Shown piece by piece: positions 24,309-32,849 of a stretch of DNA of 41,984 nt. The notes under the pieces are model-generated. The model ran no database searches. It was not told the DNA's origin and worked only from the letters and a program-made list of their open reading frames with translations. Both the position numbers and the translations under genes were made by a program. The DNA comes from an uncultured Clostridia bacterium (GTDB taxonomy: Bacteria > Bacillota > Clostridia > Oscillospirales > Ruminococcaceae). Location of the stretch: positions 1 to 41,984 of the forward strand of contig CANRLN010000013.1 of NCBI GenBank assembly GCA_947631445.1, in the 5' to 3' direction. The first letter of the stretch is position 1. Every line of letters starts with the position of its first letter.

Positions 24309-25364
24309 TTATAATCTTAAGTCGTTTCCACAATTGGAACAAAACGCTGAATTATTGCTGTTTGGCGTTCCGCAGCTGGAGCAGAAACTGCTTACAGATT
24401 GTTGTGGTTGTTGGGTAGACTGCGTAGGAGGTGTATTTCCTGCTGTAGCATAAGCAGGCTGATTTATATTTATTCCTGCTCTGCCGACCAAATCTCTAAA
24501 CTGTGCCGACATATTACAAAGCTTGCCATAAAGGTCGTGAGAAATAACACCCTTCTGAACCTCTTTCATAAAGTTTTCCATTGTGTAAATCATCATATAA
24601 GTGTTAAGGAAAGCGTCACGCAGGCTGAACACAATGCAAAAGGCAATAACAATTGCAAGAACCCAACCCATAGTGGTTGCCGTTCCCGCAAGAGCCATAA
24701 CAACACCATAGATAAGACCCACACAAACAAGCTCAATCACAAGTACAATTCCAGTAGATTTAGCAGCGTGTTTTAAAAGACCTTTCCAGTTCTGAAAATA
24801 AATAACAACTCCGTCAGCGGCAGATTTAAAAGCCGATTGACCATCGTTCATAAAAGTATAGCAAAGACAACATTCATCAACATATGTAAGGCTCATTTCT
24901 GTAAACTTTTGAAGAACGTTTCCAATAACTTCGGCTTGTGGAATAAGTTTGGTAAGCCATTCAAAAGCCTTGTTTACAGCTCTGTTAATCTGCTTTATGC
25001 TTCCGGCAACCAATTTATCCAAAAGAATATAAGCATTTGCCTGTGCAAACTTCTGTTTAACCCTTTCTTTGCCAAATTCAAGCATATTATCAGGGATTGT
25101 GCCGGTCTGAAAAGCGTTTGCCACCACCGCAATGTGTGCGGATTTTACCATATAGTCGGCATACATCTTGACCAAACTTACAATTTTAAAAAGCGAACAA
25201 ACCGCAACAAGTGCAAGAATACTTACAATTGTATTGTTGGCAGCTGTCGCAATTGCAATCCACATAACCGTCCATAAAATAGCACCAATAGAAATTAAAA
25301 CATTAGTACCAAGACGAATCCAAACAAACTTCATCGTCTTTTTAAAAATCTGCATTGTATTCAT
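24309..25364 (-). CDS. membrane protein with C-terminal zinc ribbon
   Basis: 351 residues from the ATG at 25362-25364 (GGGAGG upstream). Four or more membrane helices (about residues 20-75 and 210-265) surround a cytosolic helical part; then a flexible P/T/Q linker and a zinc ribbon with CSSCG and CSNCG, the zinc_ribbon_2 pattern found at the end of many clostridial membrane proteins. No known transport or enzyme motif. It starts 22 nt after the stop of the XRE regulator, so the two form an operon under the self-regulated promoter at 25860. Confidence 0.75.
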   Translation of the reverse strand: MNTMQIFKKTMKFVWIRLGTNVLISIGAILWTVMWIAIATAANNTIVSILALVAVCSLFKIVSLVKMYADYMVKSAHIAVVANAFQTGTIPDNMLEFGKERVKQKFAQANAYILLDKLVAGSIKQINRAVNKAFEWLTKLIPQAEVIGNVLQKFTEMSLTYVDECCLCYTFMNDGQSAFKSAADGVVIYFQNWKGLLKHAAKSTGIVLVIELVCVGLIYGVVMALAGTATTMGWVLAIVIAFCIVFSLRDAFLNTYMMIYTMENFMKEVQKGVISHDLYGKLCNMSAQFRDLVGRAGININQPAYATAGNTPPTQSTQQPQQSVSSFCSSCGTPNSNNSAFCSNCGNDLRL

Positions 25365-25386
25365 AAAAAAATTCCTCCCAAAAAAT

Positions 25387-25803
25387 TTAATCTTCACTGC
25401 TCAGAACGGATTTTATCTTCTGAATATTTTCCGCTATATTATCAAGCGTACATATAATTCTGTCTGCATCAGCTCTTTCGTCCTCGTCAATTATCCCATC
25501 GCTTGAAATTTCAATAAGCGTTTGGGTTATTTCCTCCATATCGTTGGTAGATGCAAGAAACTGAAGAACGGTTCTTTCAAGATTTCCCTTCTGAGAGCCT
25601 GTTGAATATTTGTCTTTAAGCAAAAAATCAATTGAAACATCAAACAGTTCGCTTATTACTATAAGCTTCTCAATTTCGGGATATGCCCCTCCCGATTCCC
25701 ATTTTGAAACCGTCTGACGGCTCACCCCAAGTTGCCCTGCCATTTCCTCCTGCGACATAGAAAATTTAAGCCTTAGCAATCTTATTTTTTCCGAAAAATT
25801 CAT
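25387..25803 (-). CDS. XRE-family transcriptional regulator
   Basis: 138 residues. N-terminal helix-turn-helix of the Cro/CI type: SQEEMAGQLGVSRQTVSKWE, followed by the typical PEIEKLIVISELFDVSIDFLL. The C-terminal half (about residues 70-138) is helical and acidic, of unknown role, possibly for dimers. The promoter carries an 8-bp inverted repeat over its -35, suggesting autorepression. It likely controls the membrane protein downstream. Confidence 0.9.
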   Translation of the reverse strand: MNFSEKIRLLRLKFSMSQEEMAGQLGVSRQTVSKWESGGAYPEIEKLIVISELFDVSIDFLLKDKYSTGSQKGNLERTVLQFLASTNDMEEITQTLIEISSDGIIDEDERADADRIICTLDNIAENIQKIKSVLSSED

Positions 25804-25859
25804 TTCTATTTTTTTCTCCTTTTTTTAATATTCAATATGTTTTTCATATTACAATCACT

Positions 25860-25888
25860 ATTATATCATACTTTTAACAAGATTGCAA
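25860..25888 (-). promoter_or_regulatory. promoter of the XRE operon
   Basis: Minus strand TTGCAA (25883-25888), 17-nt spacer, TATAAT (25860-25865). Confidence 0.75.
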
Positions 25889-25906
25889 CCAACCTTGTGT
25901 TGCAAT
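25882..25906. promoter_or_regulatory. operator of the XRE regulator
   Basis: Perfect inverted repeat ATTGCAAC (25882-25889) and GTTGCAAT (25899-25906), 9 bp apart, covering the -35. A further GGTTGCA half-site stands at about 25919. Two dimer sites on one helix face would fit a Cro/CI-type repressor. Confidence 0.65.
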
Positions 25907-25952
25907 TTGTAAACCTATGGTTGCATATTTTATACCCTAATTTTTCACAACA

Positions 25953-25977
25953 AAACCGCTCCAAACCGAAGCGGTTT
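25953..25977 (-). terminator. terminator of the terD gene
   Basis: AAACCGCT (25953-25960) with AGCGGTTT (25970-25977), 7 nt after the stop; TTTTGTTG tail on the minus strand. Confidence 0.8.
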
Positions 25978-25984
25978 ATTTAAC

Positions 25985-26542
25985 TTATTTATAGCGATTT
26001 TTAATATGCTTTATGCCAACTTTTTCTCCGCCCTCGCCAACTGCTGTGAAAATCCATTCATCATTAACAAGGTGAAGTTCGCCAAGCACCATATGTCGGC
26101 AACCTGTATAACCTTCCGTAAGATTATAACGGCAGATTTCTTCTTTTGTATCATCATTGACAAGACGAATAAAAGCATTTTGAATTTGGTCAAAGGTCTG
26201 CCCCGAAAAAACATTTACACCAAATGCGACCCCGTCATAACCAAGTTTTTTAAGCTTGCTAAGGTAAACACGAATTACCTCGTCATCGCCGTCCCCATTG
26301 CCAGTGAGATTATCTCCGCTATGAACAATAGAATTATCTTTAAAGGTAAGATTTGTCCAGCAAACACAATTTCCAAAAATTCCATGGAGTTTTCCGTTCA
26401 TAAGCGGAACAGCGACAGCATCACAATCGATATTAGCACCTTTTTTAGCCGAATCCCAACCAAGACCAACATACAAATTTTCCAATTTATTGTTTACTTT
26501 GGTAAGGCTTATAGCCTGCTTTTTTTTCAAACAAACACTCAT
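25985..26542 (-). CDS. TerD-family protein
   Basis: 185 residues, the usual length of a single TerD domain. Visible: LYVGLGWD near the N-terminus, and the acidic loop SGDNLTGNGDGDDE, the calcium-binding site of TerD/stress proteins. The family includes tellurite-resistance and general stress proteins; the cellular role is mostly unknown. Unlike usual ter clusters it stands alone here, with its own consensus promoter and terminator. GGGAG precedes the ATG. Confidence 0.88.
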   Translation of the reverse strand: MSVCLKKKQAISLTKVNNKLENLYVGLGWDSAKKGANIDCDAVAVPLMNGKLHGIFGNCVCWTNLTFKDNSIVHSGDNLTGNGDGDDEVIRVYLSKLKKLGYDGVAFGVNVFSGQTFDQIQNAFIRLVNDDTKEEICRYNLTEGYTGCRHMVLGELHLVNDEWIFTAVGEGGEKVGIKHIKNRYK

Positions 26543-26589
26543 TTTTTCATTCTCCCATTCTATAATTTCTAAAACTTTGCTACTTTTTT

Positions 26590-26618
26590 ATTATAACACA
26601 TTCTACAGGATTTGTCAA
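26590..26618 (-). promoter_or_regulatory. consensus sigma-A promoter of the terD gene
   Basis: Minus strand TTGACA (26613-26618), 17-nt spacer, TATAAT (26590-26595). Confidence 0.9.
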
Positions 26619-26640
26619 TTATTTGGCACAATTATTTTAA

Positions 26641-26676
26641 AATTAAAAAAATATAACCCTGCTTAAAAAAGCAGGG
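26641..26676 (-). terminator. terminator of the spoIIA operon
   Basis: CCCTGCTT (26657-26664) with AAGCAGGG (26669-26676), T-rich tail TTATATTTTTTT on the minus strand. Confidence 0.85.
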
Positions 26677-26702
26677 ATATTATAAAAATCCGTTTTGTTT
26701 TA

Positions 26703-27353
26703 TTATTCAAGTTGACTTCGCATATAAAGCAATATTTTTTTCTCCCGCCTTGAAATCCAAACTTGTGTTTTACCCATAATCTGTGCCGTTTGGGATTGAG
26801 TTTTATTTTTAAAAAATCTTAAATCTATAATCTGCCTATCGATTGGCTCAAGCTCCCCTATAACCTGCTCAAGTGAAAGTCGGTCGGCAATTTCGTCATC
26901 TTTTGCCTGTTCGGGAATTTCAATGGAAAAACCGTCCTCATCAGGAGTAAGGCTAACAGGACAACTGCTTACGTTTATTGCTTCGCACACTCGTTCAACG
27001 CTTACCCCCAAGCAATCGGCTATTTCCTGCATGGTCGGCTCTCTGCCCTGCTCACATATAAAATCATCAATATAATTTTTGCATTTTGCATAAAGTTCTT
27101 TTATACTTCTGCTTATTCTAACTGCCGAACCATCACGAAAAAGCCTTTTTATTTCTCCAAGTATGGTCGGCACGGCATAGGTAGAAAATTTAACCCCTCT
27201 GTCCTCGTCAAAACCGTCTGCCGCTTTAACCAGTCCTATACAGCCTGCCTGATATAAATCGTCATATTCAATTCCACGGTTTCTGAATCGGTTTGCACAA
27301 TAATGAACAAGTTTTAAATTATCTTCAACCAGCTTGTCCCTGTTATCTGCCAT
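26703..27353 (-). CDS. sigF: sporulation sigma factor sigma-F
   Basis: 216 residues from the ATG at 27351-27353 (AAAGGA upstream). Sigma-70 regions 2 (ANRFRNRGIEYDDLYQAGCIGLVKA, RGVKFSTYAVPTILGEIKR), 3 and 4 (DRQIIDLRFFKNKTQSQTAQ, QVWISRREKK). Being third in a spoIIAA-spoIIAB-sigma operon identifies it as sigma-F, first forespore-specific sigma factor, held inactive by SpoIIAB. Overlaps spoIIAB by 11 nt. Confidence 0.95.
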   Translation of the reverse strand: MADNRDKLVEDNLKLVHYCANRFRNRGIEYDDLYQAGCIGLVKAADGFDEDRGVKFSTYAVPTILGEIKRLFRDGSAVRISRSIKELYAKCKNYIDDFICEQGREPTMQEIADCLGVSVERVCEAINVSSCPVSLTPDEDGFSIEIPEQAKDDEIADRLSLEQVIGELEPIDRQIIDLRFFKNKTQSQTAQIMGKTQVWISRREKKILLYMRSQLE

Positions 27354-27801
27354 TGCTGTTTTCCTTTGCACAAAGCTTTTTTTTCAGAATAACTGTTGTT
27401 CCCCTGTCGGGTTTGCTCCTTACAACAACCTCATCAGTAAAGCTTTCCATAACCGCAAAGCCAAGCCCTGCCCTTTCCTCGTCACTTGAGGTTGTAAAAA
27501 GAGGTTGCATTGCCTGCCCTATATTTTCTATTCCGCACCCACGGTCTTTAATCTTTATGTATATATTTCTTTCAGGTAAAATTCTTAAAGTCAGCTCAAT
27601 TCTGCCAATATGATTTTTATAGGCATGAACAATACAGTTGGTAACCGCTTCAGAAAGAGCGGTTTTAATGTCCGAAATTTCATCTGCCAAAGGGTCAAGC
27701 GACGAAAAAAACGAACCTGCAATAAGCCTTGCCAATCGTTCGTTTTCCGAAAGCGACGGAAAGGAAGTTTTAAGTTCATTGAGGTACTTTGGTTGACTCA
27801 T
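27343..27801 (-). CDS. spoIIAB: anti-sigma-F factor / kinase SpoIIAB
   Basis: 152 residues from the ATG at 27799-27801, AGGAGG upstream. GHKL kinase fold: N-box ALSEAVTNCIVHAYK, G1 DRGCGIE, G2 GLGFAVMESFTD and GTTVILKK. It binds and blocks sigma-F and phosphorylates SpoIIAA. Overlaps both neighbours, so translation is coupled across the operon, which keeps the stoichiometry. Confidence 0.95.
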   Translation of the reverse strand: MSQPKYLNELKTSFPSLSENERLARLIAGSFFSSLDPLADEISDIKTALSEAVTNCIVHAYKNHIGRIELTLRILPERNIYIKIKDRGCGIENIGQAMQPLFTTSSDEERAGLGFAVMESFTDEVVVRSKPDRGTTVILKKKLCAKENSNGR

Positions 27802-28159
27802 TGTTTTGTTCCTCCTTGTTGTTTGAATTGTTAATCGGTGGCAGAGTGTCCACAATTCTTGCAATTCTGCCGATTCCCGAAAGCCTCATAACCCTCTTTA
27901 TAAAACTCGGCGGATTTGCAATTATAACCTCTCCGCCAATCTCCTCCATGCTTCTAAATCTTCCCATAACAAGACCTATCCCCGAACTGTCCATAAAGCT
28001 GACCGAACGAAAATCAAGCACAAGCTGAACAGGACGCAAAGCGTTTATTTTTATATCAATCAGACTTCTTGTTCCAACAGCACTGTGATGGTCAATTTCG
28101 CCACATAAAAAAACAGTTAAAATCTGTCTTAATTCGTTGTATTCAAATTCAACCGTCAT
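27776..28159 (-). CDS. spoIIAA: anti-anti-sigma factor SpoIIAA
   Basis: 127 residues. STAS domain with the phosphorylation motif FMDSSGIGLVMGR, Ser58 being the residue modified by SpoIIAB in B. subtilis. When dephosphorylated it releases sigma-F. The last 20 residues (N, E, Q-rich) extend beyond the usual length of about 117. AAGGAGG before the ATG. First gene of the operon; a Spo0A-type box is upstream. Confidence 0.95.
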   Translation of the reverse strand: MTVEFEYNELRQILTVFLCGEIDHHSAVGTRSLIDIKINALRPVQLVLDFRSVSFMDSSGIGLVMGRFRSMEEIGGEVIIANPPSFIKRVMRLSGIGRIARIVDTLPPINNSNNKEEQNNESTKVPQ

Positions 28160-28191
28160 TTTAAAAGCCTCCTTTTTTATTTTCTAAAAAT

Positions 28192-28225
28192 ATTATACCA
28201 TAAGCTTTTAAAGAATTATGTCGAA
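28192..28225 (-). promoter_or_regulatory. spoIIA promoter with Spo0A box
   Basis: Minus strand: TTCGACA (28219-28225; TGTCGAA on the plus strand), a perfect 0A box, then 21 nt, then TATAAT (28192-28197). No TTGACA lies at 17 nt. Over-long spacing with a 0A box on the -35 is the layout of Spo0A-activated sigma-A promoters such as spoIIG; B. subtilis spoIIA instead uses sigma-H. Confidence 0.7.
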
Positions 28226-28250
28226 ATTAAGACAAGGATTCTGACCCAAA

Positions 28251-28284
28251 CAAAAAGGGCTTTGGGATAAATCCCAAAACCCTT
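28251..28284 (-). terminator. terminator of the padR operon
   Basis: AAGGG-C-TTTGGGAT (28255-28268) with ATCCCAAA-A-CCCTT (28271-28284), one mismatch; TTTTTGTTT tail on the minus strand. Confidence 0.9.
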
Positions 28285-28289
28285 AATTA

Positions 28290-29438
28290 TTAATAAATCT
28301 TTATATCTCCGTTTTGTGTTTCTGCCTTAAGCCATTTATCCCCCATTGCCTTGTCAGGAATGTTCACATCTCCAAAATTGCTTTTTGCAGAAATGGTGTA
28401 GTTTTCAAAGCTGTCTTTAAGCTTAACCTCAATATCTCCATAATCATTATCAAGCTCCATATCCTCAAAAATACAGTCACTAATATTTATCTCTCCATTG
28501 TTTGCCCTAACATCAGATTTCTTAAGCTCGCTATCCTCTATGTCAATATCTCCATATGAATTTTTAACAACACACTCACTATTGCCCACAAGACCGCTTA
28601 CTTTAATATCACCATTTGAATCCATAATATTAAAATTATCGCTATCAAGACCGTTAATATTCGCATCGCCATATCTAAGCAAAATATCCGTTTTGCCCGA
28701 TTTTATATTATTAAAGTTCACATTTCCATTACCATTTTCAACAGTAACAGCATCTTGAACGGTTGCATTTGAAAGACTAAGTTTACCATAATCAAGGCTA
28801 AAATCCGCCTGCTTTGCATTAAGTCCATCAAAAGTTATATTTCCATTGTCATTTTCAAATGTTAAGTTATCGCAGGCAAGATTGTTTACAATTGCACTTC
28901 CATAATCCATGTCAATCTTAAGATTTTCAAAGTTTTGGTCGTTCATATCAATATCGCCACAATCAATGTTAAATTCTCCATTTTTTGCGGAAATTACAGT
29001 ATAGGTTTTAACGTCGCCGTAGCTGTCTTTAAGCTTAAACTGCTCAAAGTTTATTCCCTCGGGAAGATACACGGTCAATTTTCGTGGCATTTGGCTTTTA
29101 AATCTGCCAAATTGAAAATCTATAAAATGCAAAGAATAATATGGCTTTATATCCTGCTTTATTTCAAGGGTTGTTCCCTGCTGATTTATGATATATTTTT
29201 TATGTTTGCTTTCATAATAATCAAATCCAATTTTTCCGTCTGTCGAGGGGATAATTTCAACATCATCTGATTTGCTTTCAATGGTCAAATTTTTTATATT
29301 ATCCGCTGAAAAGCTTTTGGTTTCTTGTGTAAAGCTATCATCAATGGGAATAAAAGACGCACAAAGCATTACAATTCCGCCAAGCCCAATAAGAATTCCA
29401 CCGATAATATTAATCTTCTTAAAATTCCAGTTTTTCAT
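28290..29438 (-). CDS. DUF4097 (adhesin-like beta-helix) membrane-anchored protein
   Basis: 382 residues. One membrane segment near residues 9-28, then an outer domain made of short repeats in which NGDI, YGDI/YGDV and related turns recur about every 20 residues (DVKTY, GDIDMND, GNITFDG, GDANING, GDIKVSG, GDIDIED, GDIEVKL, GDVNIPD), typical of the DUF4097 beta-helix (LiaG-like). Usually found after PadR and DUF1700 genes, as here; the set is thought to respond to envelope stress. GGAGGG before the ATG; 5 nt after the DUF1700 stop. Confidence 0.85.
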   Translation of the reverse strand: MKNWNFKKINIIGGILIGLGGIVMLCASFIPIDDSFTQETKSFSADNIKNLTIESKSDDVEIIPSTDGKIGFDYYESKHKKYIINQQGTTLEIKQDIKPYYSLHFIDFQFGRFKSQMPRKLTVYLPEGINFEQFKLKDSYGDVKTYTVISAKNGEFNIDCGDIDMNDQNFENLKIDMDYGSAIVNNLACDNLTFENDNGNITFDGLNAKQADFSLDYGKLSLSNATVQDAVTVENGNGNVNFNNIKSGKTDILLRYGDANINGLDSDNFNIMDSNGDIKVSGLVGNSECVVKNSYGDIDIEDSELKKSDVRANNGEINISDCIFEDMELDNDYGDIEVKLKDSFENYTISAKSNFGDVNIPDKAMGDKWLKAETQNGDIKIY

Positions 29439-29443
29439 AAAAT

Positions 29444-30070
29444 CTAACCCTCCATTCCAAAAAGCCAGCGTGAAAATTTAACGGTCATTTCCCAAAGAAA
29501 TTTTGAGGACTTGACCATTGCCAAATCAATGGGCTTAAACAAAACCATTCCTAACCCTGCACTCATAATAGCAATTCCAAGGCAAAAAACAGCGTGTGCA
29601 TTATATTTGCAGATAAAGTCAAGCACGGCTTGTGCAATTCCGCTTACTACCATAAGAGCAAAACTCGCCTCGATAATTCCAAGAATTAGAATACAAACAA
29701 AAGCTATTAACATAACGATATACGCCATACACCACAAAGGACTTGATACAACAAGCAAACAAATTCTTGCCCAAAGAGGTATACCCTTTTTTTCGGCTGT
29801 CGTCTGACCATCAACCGATGAGTTTTCCAAAATATCCGCCACAATCTCATCAATACTACCAAGGCTTTCGACTGCTTCCTGTTCGGTCAAACCCTCCTCA
29901 ATTTTATCATCTATAATCTCCTCATAAAAATTAAGGCTTTTTTCACGTTCTTCCTTTGGAAGTACACTAAGCTTTTGGGAAAGAGCCTTTAAAAAGCCTG
30001 CTTTAGTATTAATTTCATTATGCCCGCCAAACATTTTACCGAATTTTTCAAAAAAATCATTTATTTGCAT
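29444..30070 (-). CDS. DUF1700 membrane protein
   Basis: 208 residues. The N-terminal 75 residues match DUF1700 (FLKALSQKLSVLPKEEREKSLNFYEEIIDDKIEEGLTEQ begins within it), a helical region followed by about four membrane helices (residues 95-190). Overlaps padR by 14 nt. AGGAGATA precedes the ATG. Partner of the PadR regulator and the DUF4097 protein in a conserved three-gene operon. Confidence 0.85.
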   Translation of the reverse strand: MQINDFFEKFGKMFGGHNEINTKAGFLKALSQKLSVLPKEEREKSLNFYEEIIDDKIEEGLTEQEAVESLGSIDEIVADILENSSVDGQTTAEKKGIPLWARICLLVVSSPLWCMAYIVMLIAFVCILILGIIEASFALMVVSGIAQAVLDFICKYNAHAVFCLGIAIMSAGLGMVLFKPIDLAMVKSSKFLWEMTVKFSRWLFGMEG

Positions 30071-30383
30071 TTTTATATCTCCTTTCTATATATTCATAAA
30101 CCCTTTTGACCTCGTCCCATTGGTTAAGAAATTCCTCAATCTGTTCAATACCTTTTGTGGTAATTCTATAAAACTTTCTAAGCCTTGAATTATGTTCCAC
30201 CGAATAAACGGTCAAACATTCGTTTTTTTCAAGTCGCTTTAGAATAGGGTATAATGTCGATTCGGTTATGCTTATTCCCTCATCGGTTAAATCCTTAACA
30301 ATTTTATATCCATAGGAATCTTCTTCAATCAAGGCACTCAGCACACAAATTTCAATCATTCCTCTTTTCATCTGTGCATCCAA
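30057..30383 (-). CDS. PadR-family transcriptional regulator
   Basis: 108 residues, typical for PadR subfamily 2. Winged helix: KRGMIEICVLSALIEEDSYG, then ESTLYPILKRLEKNECL. I choose the TTG at 30381-30383: AGGAAG stands 8 nt before it and the family starts MDAQMKRG; the GTG three codons earlier would overlap that site. A palindrome lies between -10 and -35 of its promoter, so it probably represses its own operon. Confidence 0.9.
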   Translation of the reverse strand: MDAQMKRGMIEICVLSALIEEDSYGYKIVKDLTDEGISITESTLYPILKRLEKNECLTVYSVEHNSRLRKFYRITTKGIEQIEEFLNQWDEVKRVYEYIERRYKNANK

Positions 30384-30407
30384 CCGTATCACTTCCTTTC
30401 ATATAAT

Positions 30408-30436
30408 ATTATACAACACATAGTATTGTATGTCAA
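30408..30436 (-). promoter_or_regulatory. padR promoter with internal operator
   Basis: Minus strand TTGACA (30431-30436), 17-nt spacer, TATAAT (30408-30413). The spacer is filled by ATACAA-N9-TTGTAT (30411-30431), an inverted repeat of the kind PadR proteins bind. Confidence 0.85.
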
Positions 30437-30510
30437 GTAGCATTCGAGATTATTTACAATTTCTTAACAATTTTATTTTATGACTTGTCAGAAACGGGTT
30501 GGGTTATGAC

Positions 30511-30545
30511 AAAAAAATTTCCCTTGCCTATTGGCAAGAGAAATT
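30511..30545 (-). terminator. terminator of nfnAB
   Basis: AATTTCCCTTGCC (30516-30528) with GGCAAGAGAAATT (30533-30545), one mismatch, then T-run on the minus strand. Confidence 0.9.
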
Positions 30546-30562
30546 ACTAATAAAATTATATA

Positions 30563-31948
30563 TTATTTATTTGCAAGATATTCATCAATAGCCTTAGCAG
30601 CAGTTTTACCTGCACCCATTGCAAGAATAACAGTAGCAGCACCGGTTACAGCGTCACCGCCTGCATATACTCCAACTCTTGAGGTAAGACCATTTTCATC
30701 AGCGATAATACCGCCCCATTTTTGAGTTTCAAGTCCCTCTGTTGTAGATTTGATAAGTGGGTTGGGGGAAGTTCCAAGCGACATAATAACGCAATCAACA
30801 TCAAGGTCAAATTCACTGCCCTCAATAGCCTTTGGTCTGCGTCTGCCACTTGCATCGGGTTCGCCAAGTTCCATTTTAACACACTTCATGCCACAAACGT
30901 TTCCGTTTTCATCGCCATAAATTTCAACAGGATTGTTGAGTGTCTTGAAGATAATTCCTTCTTCCTCAGCGTGTTCAACTTCTTCTTTACGAGCAGGAAG
31001 TTCTTCCATGCCACGTCTATAAACAATATAAACCTCTGCACCAAGACGCTTTGCACAACGGGCAGCGTCCATGGCAACATTACCGCCACCAACAACAGCA
31101 ACTTTTTTAGCGTGCTTGATTGGTGTTTGGCTATCGTCAAGATAAGCTTTCATAAGATTAATTCTTGTTAAAAATTCGTTTGCCGAGAACACACCCTTAT
31201 AGTTTTCACCAGGGATATTCATAAACATTGGAAGTCCTGCACCCGAACCAATAAATATAGCCTCAAAACCATATTCTTTTTGGAGTTCATCAATAGAAAC
31301 AGTCTTGCCAATAACCATGTTTGTTTGAATGTCAACGCCAAGAGCAGTTAAGTTATCAATTTCCTTTTGAACAATGGATTTTGGAAGTCTAAATTCAGGG
31401 ATACCATAAACAAGCACACCGCCGGCAAGGTGAAGGGCTTCAAAAATTGTAACCTCATAGCCTTTCTTAGCCAAATCTCCTGCACAAGCAAGTCCAGACG
31501 GACCTGAACCAATAACAGCAACCTTTTTGCCGTTGGATTCTGGCTTTTCGGGTTTGGTTGTAGAGTGGGCATTGTGCCAGTCAGCAACAAATCTTTCAAG
31601 TCTGCCAATACCTACCGGTTCGCCCTTAATTCCTCTTACACATTTGGATTCGCACTGAGATTCCTGTGGACATACACGACCGCAAACAGCAGGGAGAGAG
31701 CTGGACTGGGTGATAATCTTATAAGCCTCCTCAAAATTACCCTCTGCAACCTGTGCAATAAAATCCGGAATATGTATTGAAACAGGACAACCGGTTACAC
31801 AAGGCTTGTTTTTACAATTAAGGCATCTTTTTGCCTCATCAATAGCAGTTTCTTCGGTATATCCAAGGGTTACCTCTTTAAAATTCTTGTTTCTGACCTC
31901 AGGAGCCTGAGCAGGCATAGGATTTTTATTTAATGACATATTAGGCAT
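30563..31948 (-). CDS. nfnB: NfnB: large subunit of NADH-dependent reduced ferredoxin:NADP+ oxidoreductase (GltD-like)
   Basis: 461 residues. Fe-S region CLNCKNKPCVTGCPV and CGRVCPQESQCESKC, FAD fold VAVIGSGPSGLACAG, NADPH fold VAVVGGGNVAMDAARCA. The protein alone resembles GltD and is often called GltA or glutamate synthase subunit, but there is no large subunit beside it; the upstream ferredoxin-NADP reductase-type gene, 2 nt away, makes it the Nfn pair. Nfn couples ferredoxin and NADH oxidation to NADP+ reduction by electron bifurcation in anaerobes. AGGAGG precedes the ATG. Confidence 0.88.
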   Translation of the reverse strand: MPNMSLNKNPMPAQAPEVRNKNFKEVTLGYTEETAIDEAKRCLNCKNKPCVTGCPVSIHIPDFIAQVAEGNFEEAYKIITQSSSLPAVCGRVCPQESQCESKCVRGIKGEPVGIGRLERFVADWHNAHSTTKPEKPESNGKKVAVIGSGPSGLACAGDLAKKGYEVTIFEALHLAGGVLVYGIPEFRLPKSIVQKEIDNLTALGVDIQTNMVIGKTVSIDELQKEYGFEAIFIGSGAGLPMFMNIPGENYKGVFSANEFLTRINLMKAYLDDSQTPIKHAKKVAVVGGGNVAMDAARCAKRLGAEVYIVYRRGMEELPARKEEVEHAEEEGIIFKTLNNPVEIYGDENGNVCGMKCVKMELGEPDASGRRRPKAIEGSEFDLDVDCVIMSLGTSPNPLIKSTTEGLETQKWGGIIADENGLTSRVGVYAGGDAVTGAATVILAMGAGKTAAKAIDEYLANK

Positions 31949-31950
31949 AA

Positions 31951-32793
31951 TTATTTGACCTCCTGCTTATATAAATTACAAGTTTCTTCATGTTTCTTGC
32001 GTTCAAATTCTTTATACATTGAACCTCTTGCCATAGCCTCATCAAAATCAATAAGATGAGCGTCAAATTCTGGACCGTCAACGCAAGCAAACTTTGTTTC
32101 TCCACCAACGGTAAGACGACAGCCACCGCACATTCCTGTGCCGTCAATCATAATTGGGTTCATGGACGCAATTGTTTTAATATTATACTGCTTTGTAAGC
32201 TGGCTTACAAACTTCATCATGATAAGAGGACCAATAGTAATAACCTCGTCATACTGTTCGCCCGACTTTATAAGTTCTTCAAGACAGTTGGTAACAAGAC
32301 CCTTTGTGCCATAAGAGCCGTCATCAGTCATAAGGAAACATTTTGTACTTGCCTGCTTAAATTCGTCCTCAAGAATAACCAAATCTTTGTTTCTAAAGCC
32401 GATAATAGCATGAACTTCGCAACCAAGGTTATGAAGTTTTTTAGCAACGGGGTAAGCAATAGCACAACCAACGCCACCGCCAACAACAGCAACCTTTTTA
32501 AGACCGTCTGTGTGGGTTGCACGACCGAGAGGACCAACAAAATCATGAATATATTCGCCTTCATTCAAATGGTTAAGTTGCTCTGTTCCAGCACCAACAA
32601 TTTGGAATATAATAGTAATAGTTCCGTTTTCTCTGTCATAATCCGCAACTGTAAGGGGGATTCTTTCGCCCTTTTCATCAACACGAAGGATAATAAACTG
32701 ACCCGGTTCAGCCTTTTTAGCAACAGCGGGAGCTTGCACTTCCATCAATGTAACAGTTGGATTCAGACATTTTTTCTTTAAAATCTTGTACAT
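31951..32793 (-). CDS. nfnA: NfnA: small FAD/[2Fe-2S] subunit of the Nfn transhydrogenase
   Basis: 280 residues, PyrK/ferredoxin-NADP reductase type. FAD part with PGQFIILRV and IPLTVADYD; NAD part KKVAVVGGGVGCAIAYPVAK; then the [2Fe-2S] cysteines MCGGCRLTV and KFACVDGPEF. Together with the GltD-like subunit it forms Nfn, balancing NADH, NADPH and ferredoxin in fermenting cells. Such pairs are also called sulfide dehydrogenase SudAB. First gene of the operon, AGAGGTG upstream of the ATG. Confidence 0.88.
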   Translation of the reverse strand: MYKILKKKCLNPTVTLMEVQAPAVAKKAEPGQFIILRVDEKGERIPLTVADYDRENGTITIIFQIVGAGTEQLNHLNEGEYIHDFVGPLGRATHTDGLKKVAVVGGGVGCAIAYPVAKKLHNLGCEVHAIIGFRNKDLVILEDEFKQASTKCFLMTDDGSYGTKGLVTNCLEELIKSGEQYDEVITIGPLIMMKFVSQLTKQYNIKTIASMNPIMIDGTGMCGGCRLTVGGETKFACVDGPEFDAHLIDFDEAMARGSMYKEFERKKHEETCNLYKQEVK

Positions 32794-32849
32794 TATAAAA
32801 ACACCTCTTAATCCTTATTCGCCTATACAATTATATATACGCTATTAAT

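Noticed and set aside
30563..31948. Second glutamate synthase small subunit (GltD)
   Set aside because: Sequence alone allows it, but it pairs with an NfnA-type reductase 2 nt upstream and has no glutamate synthase large subunit beside it.
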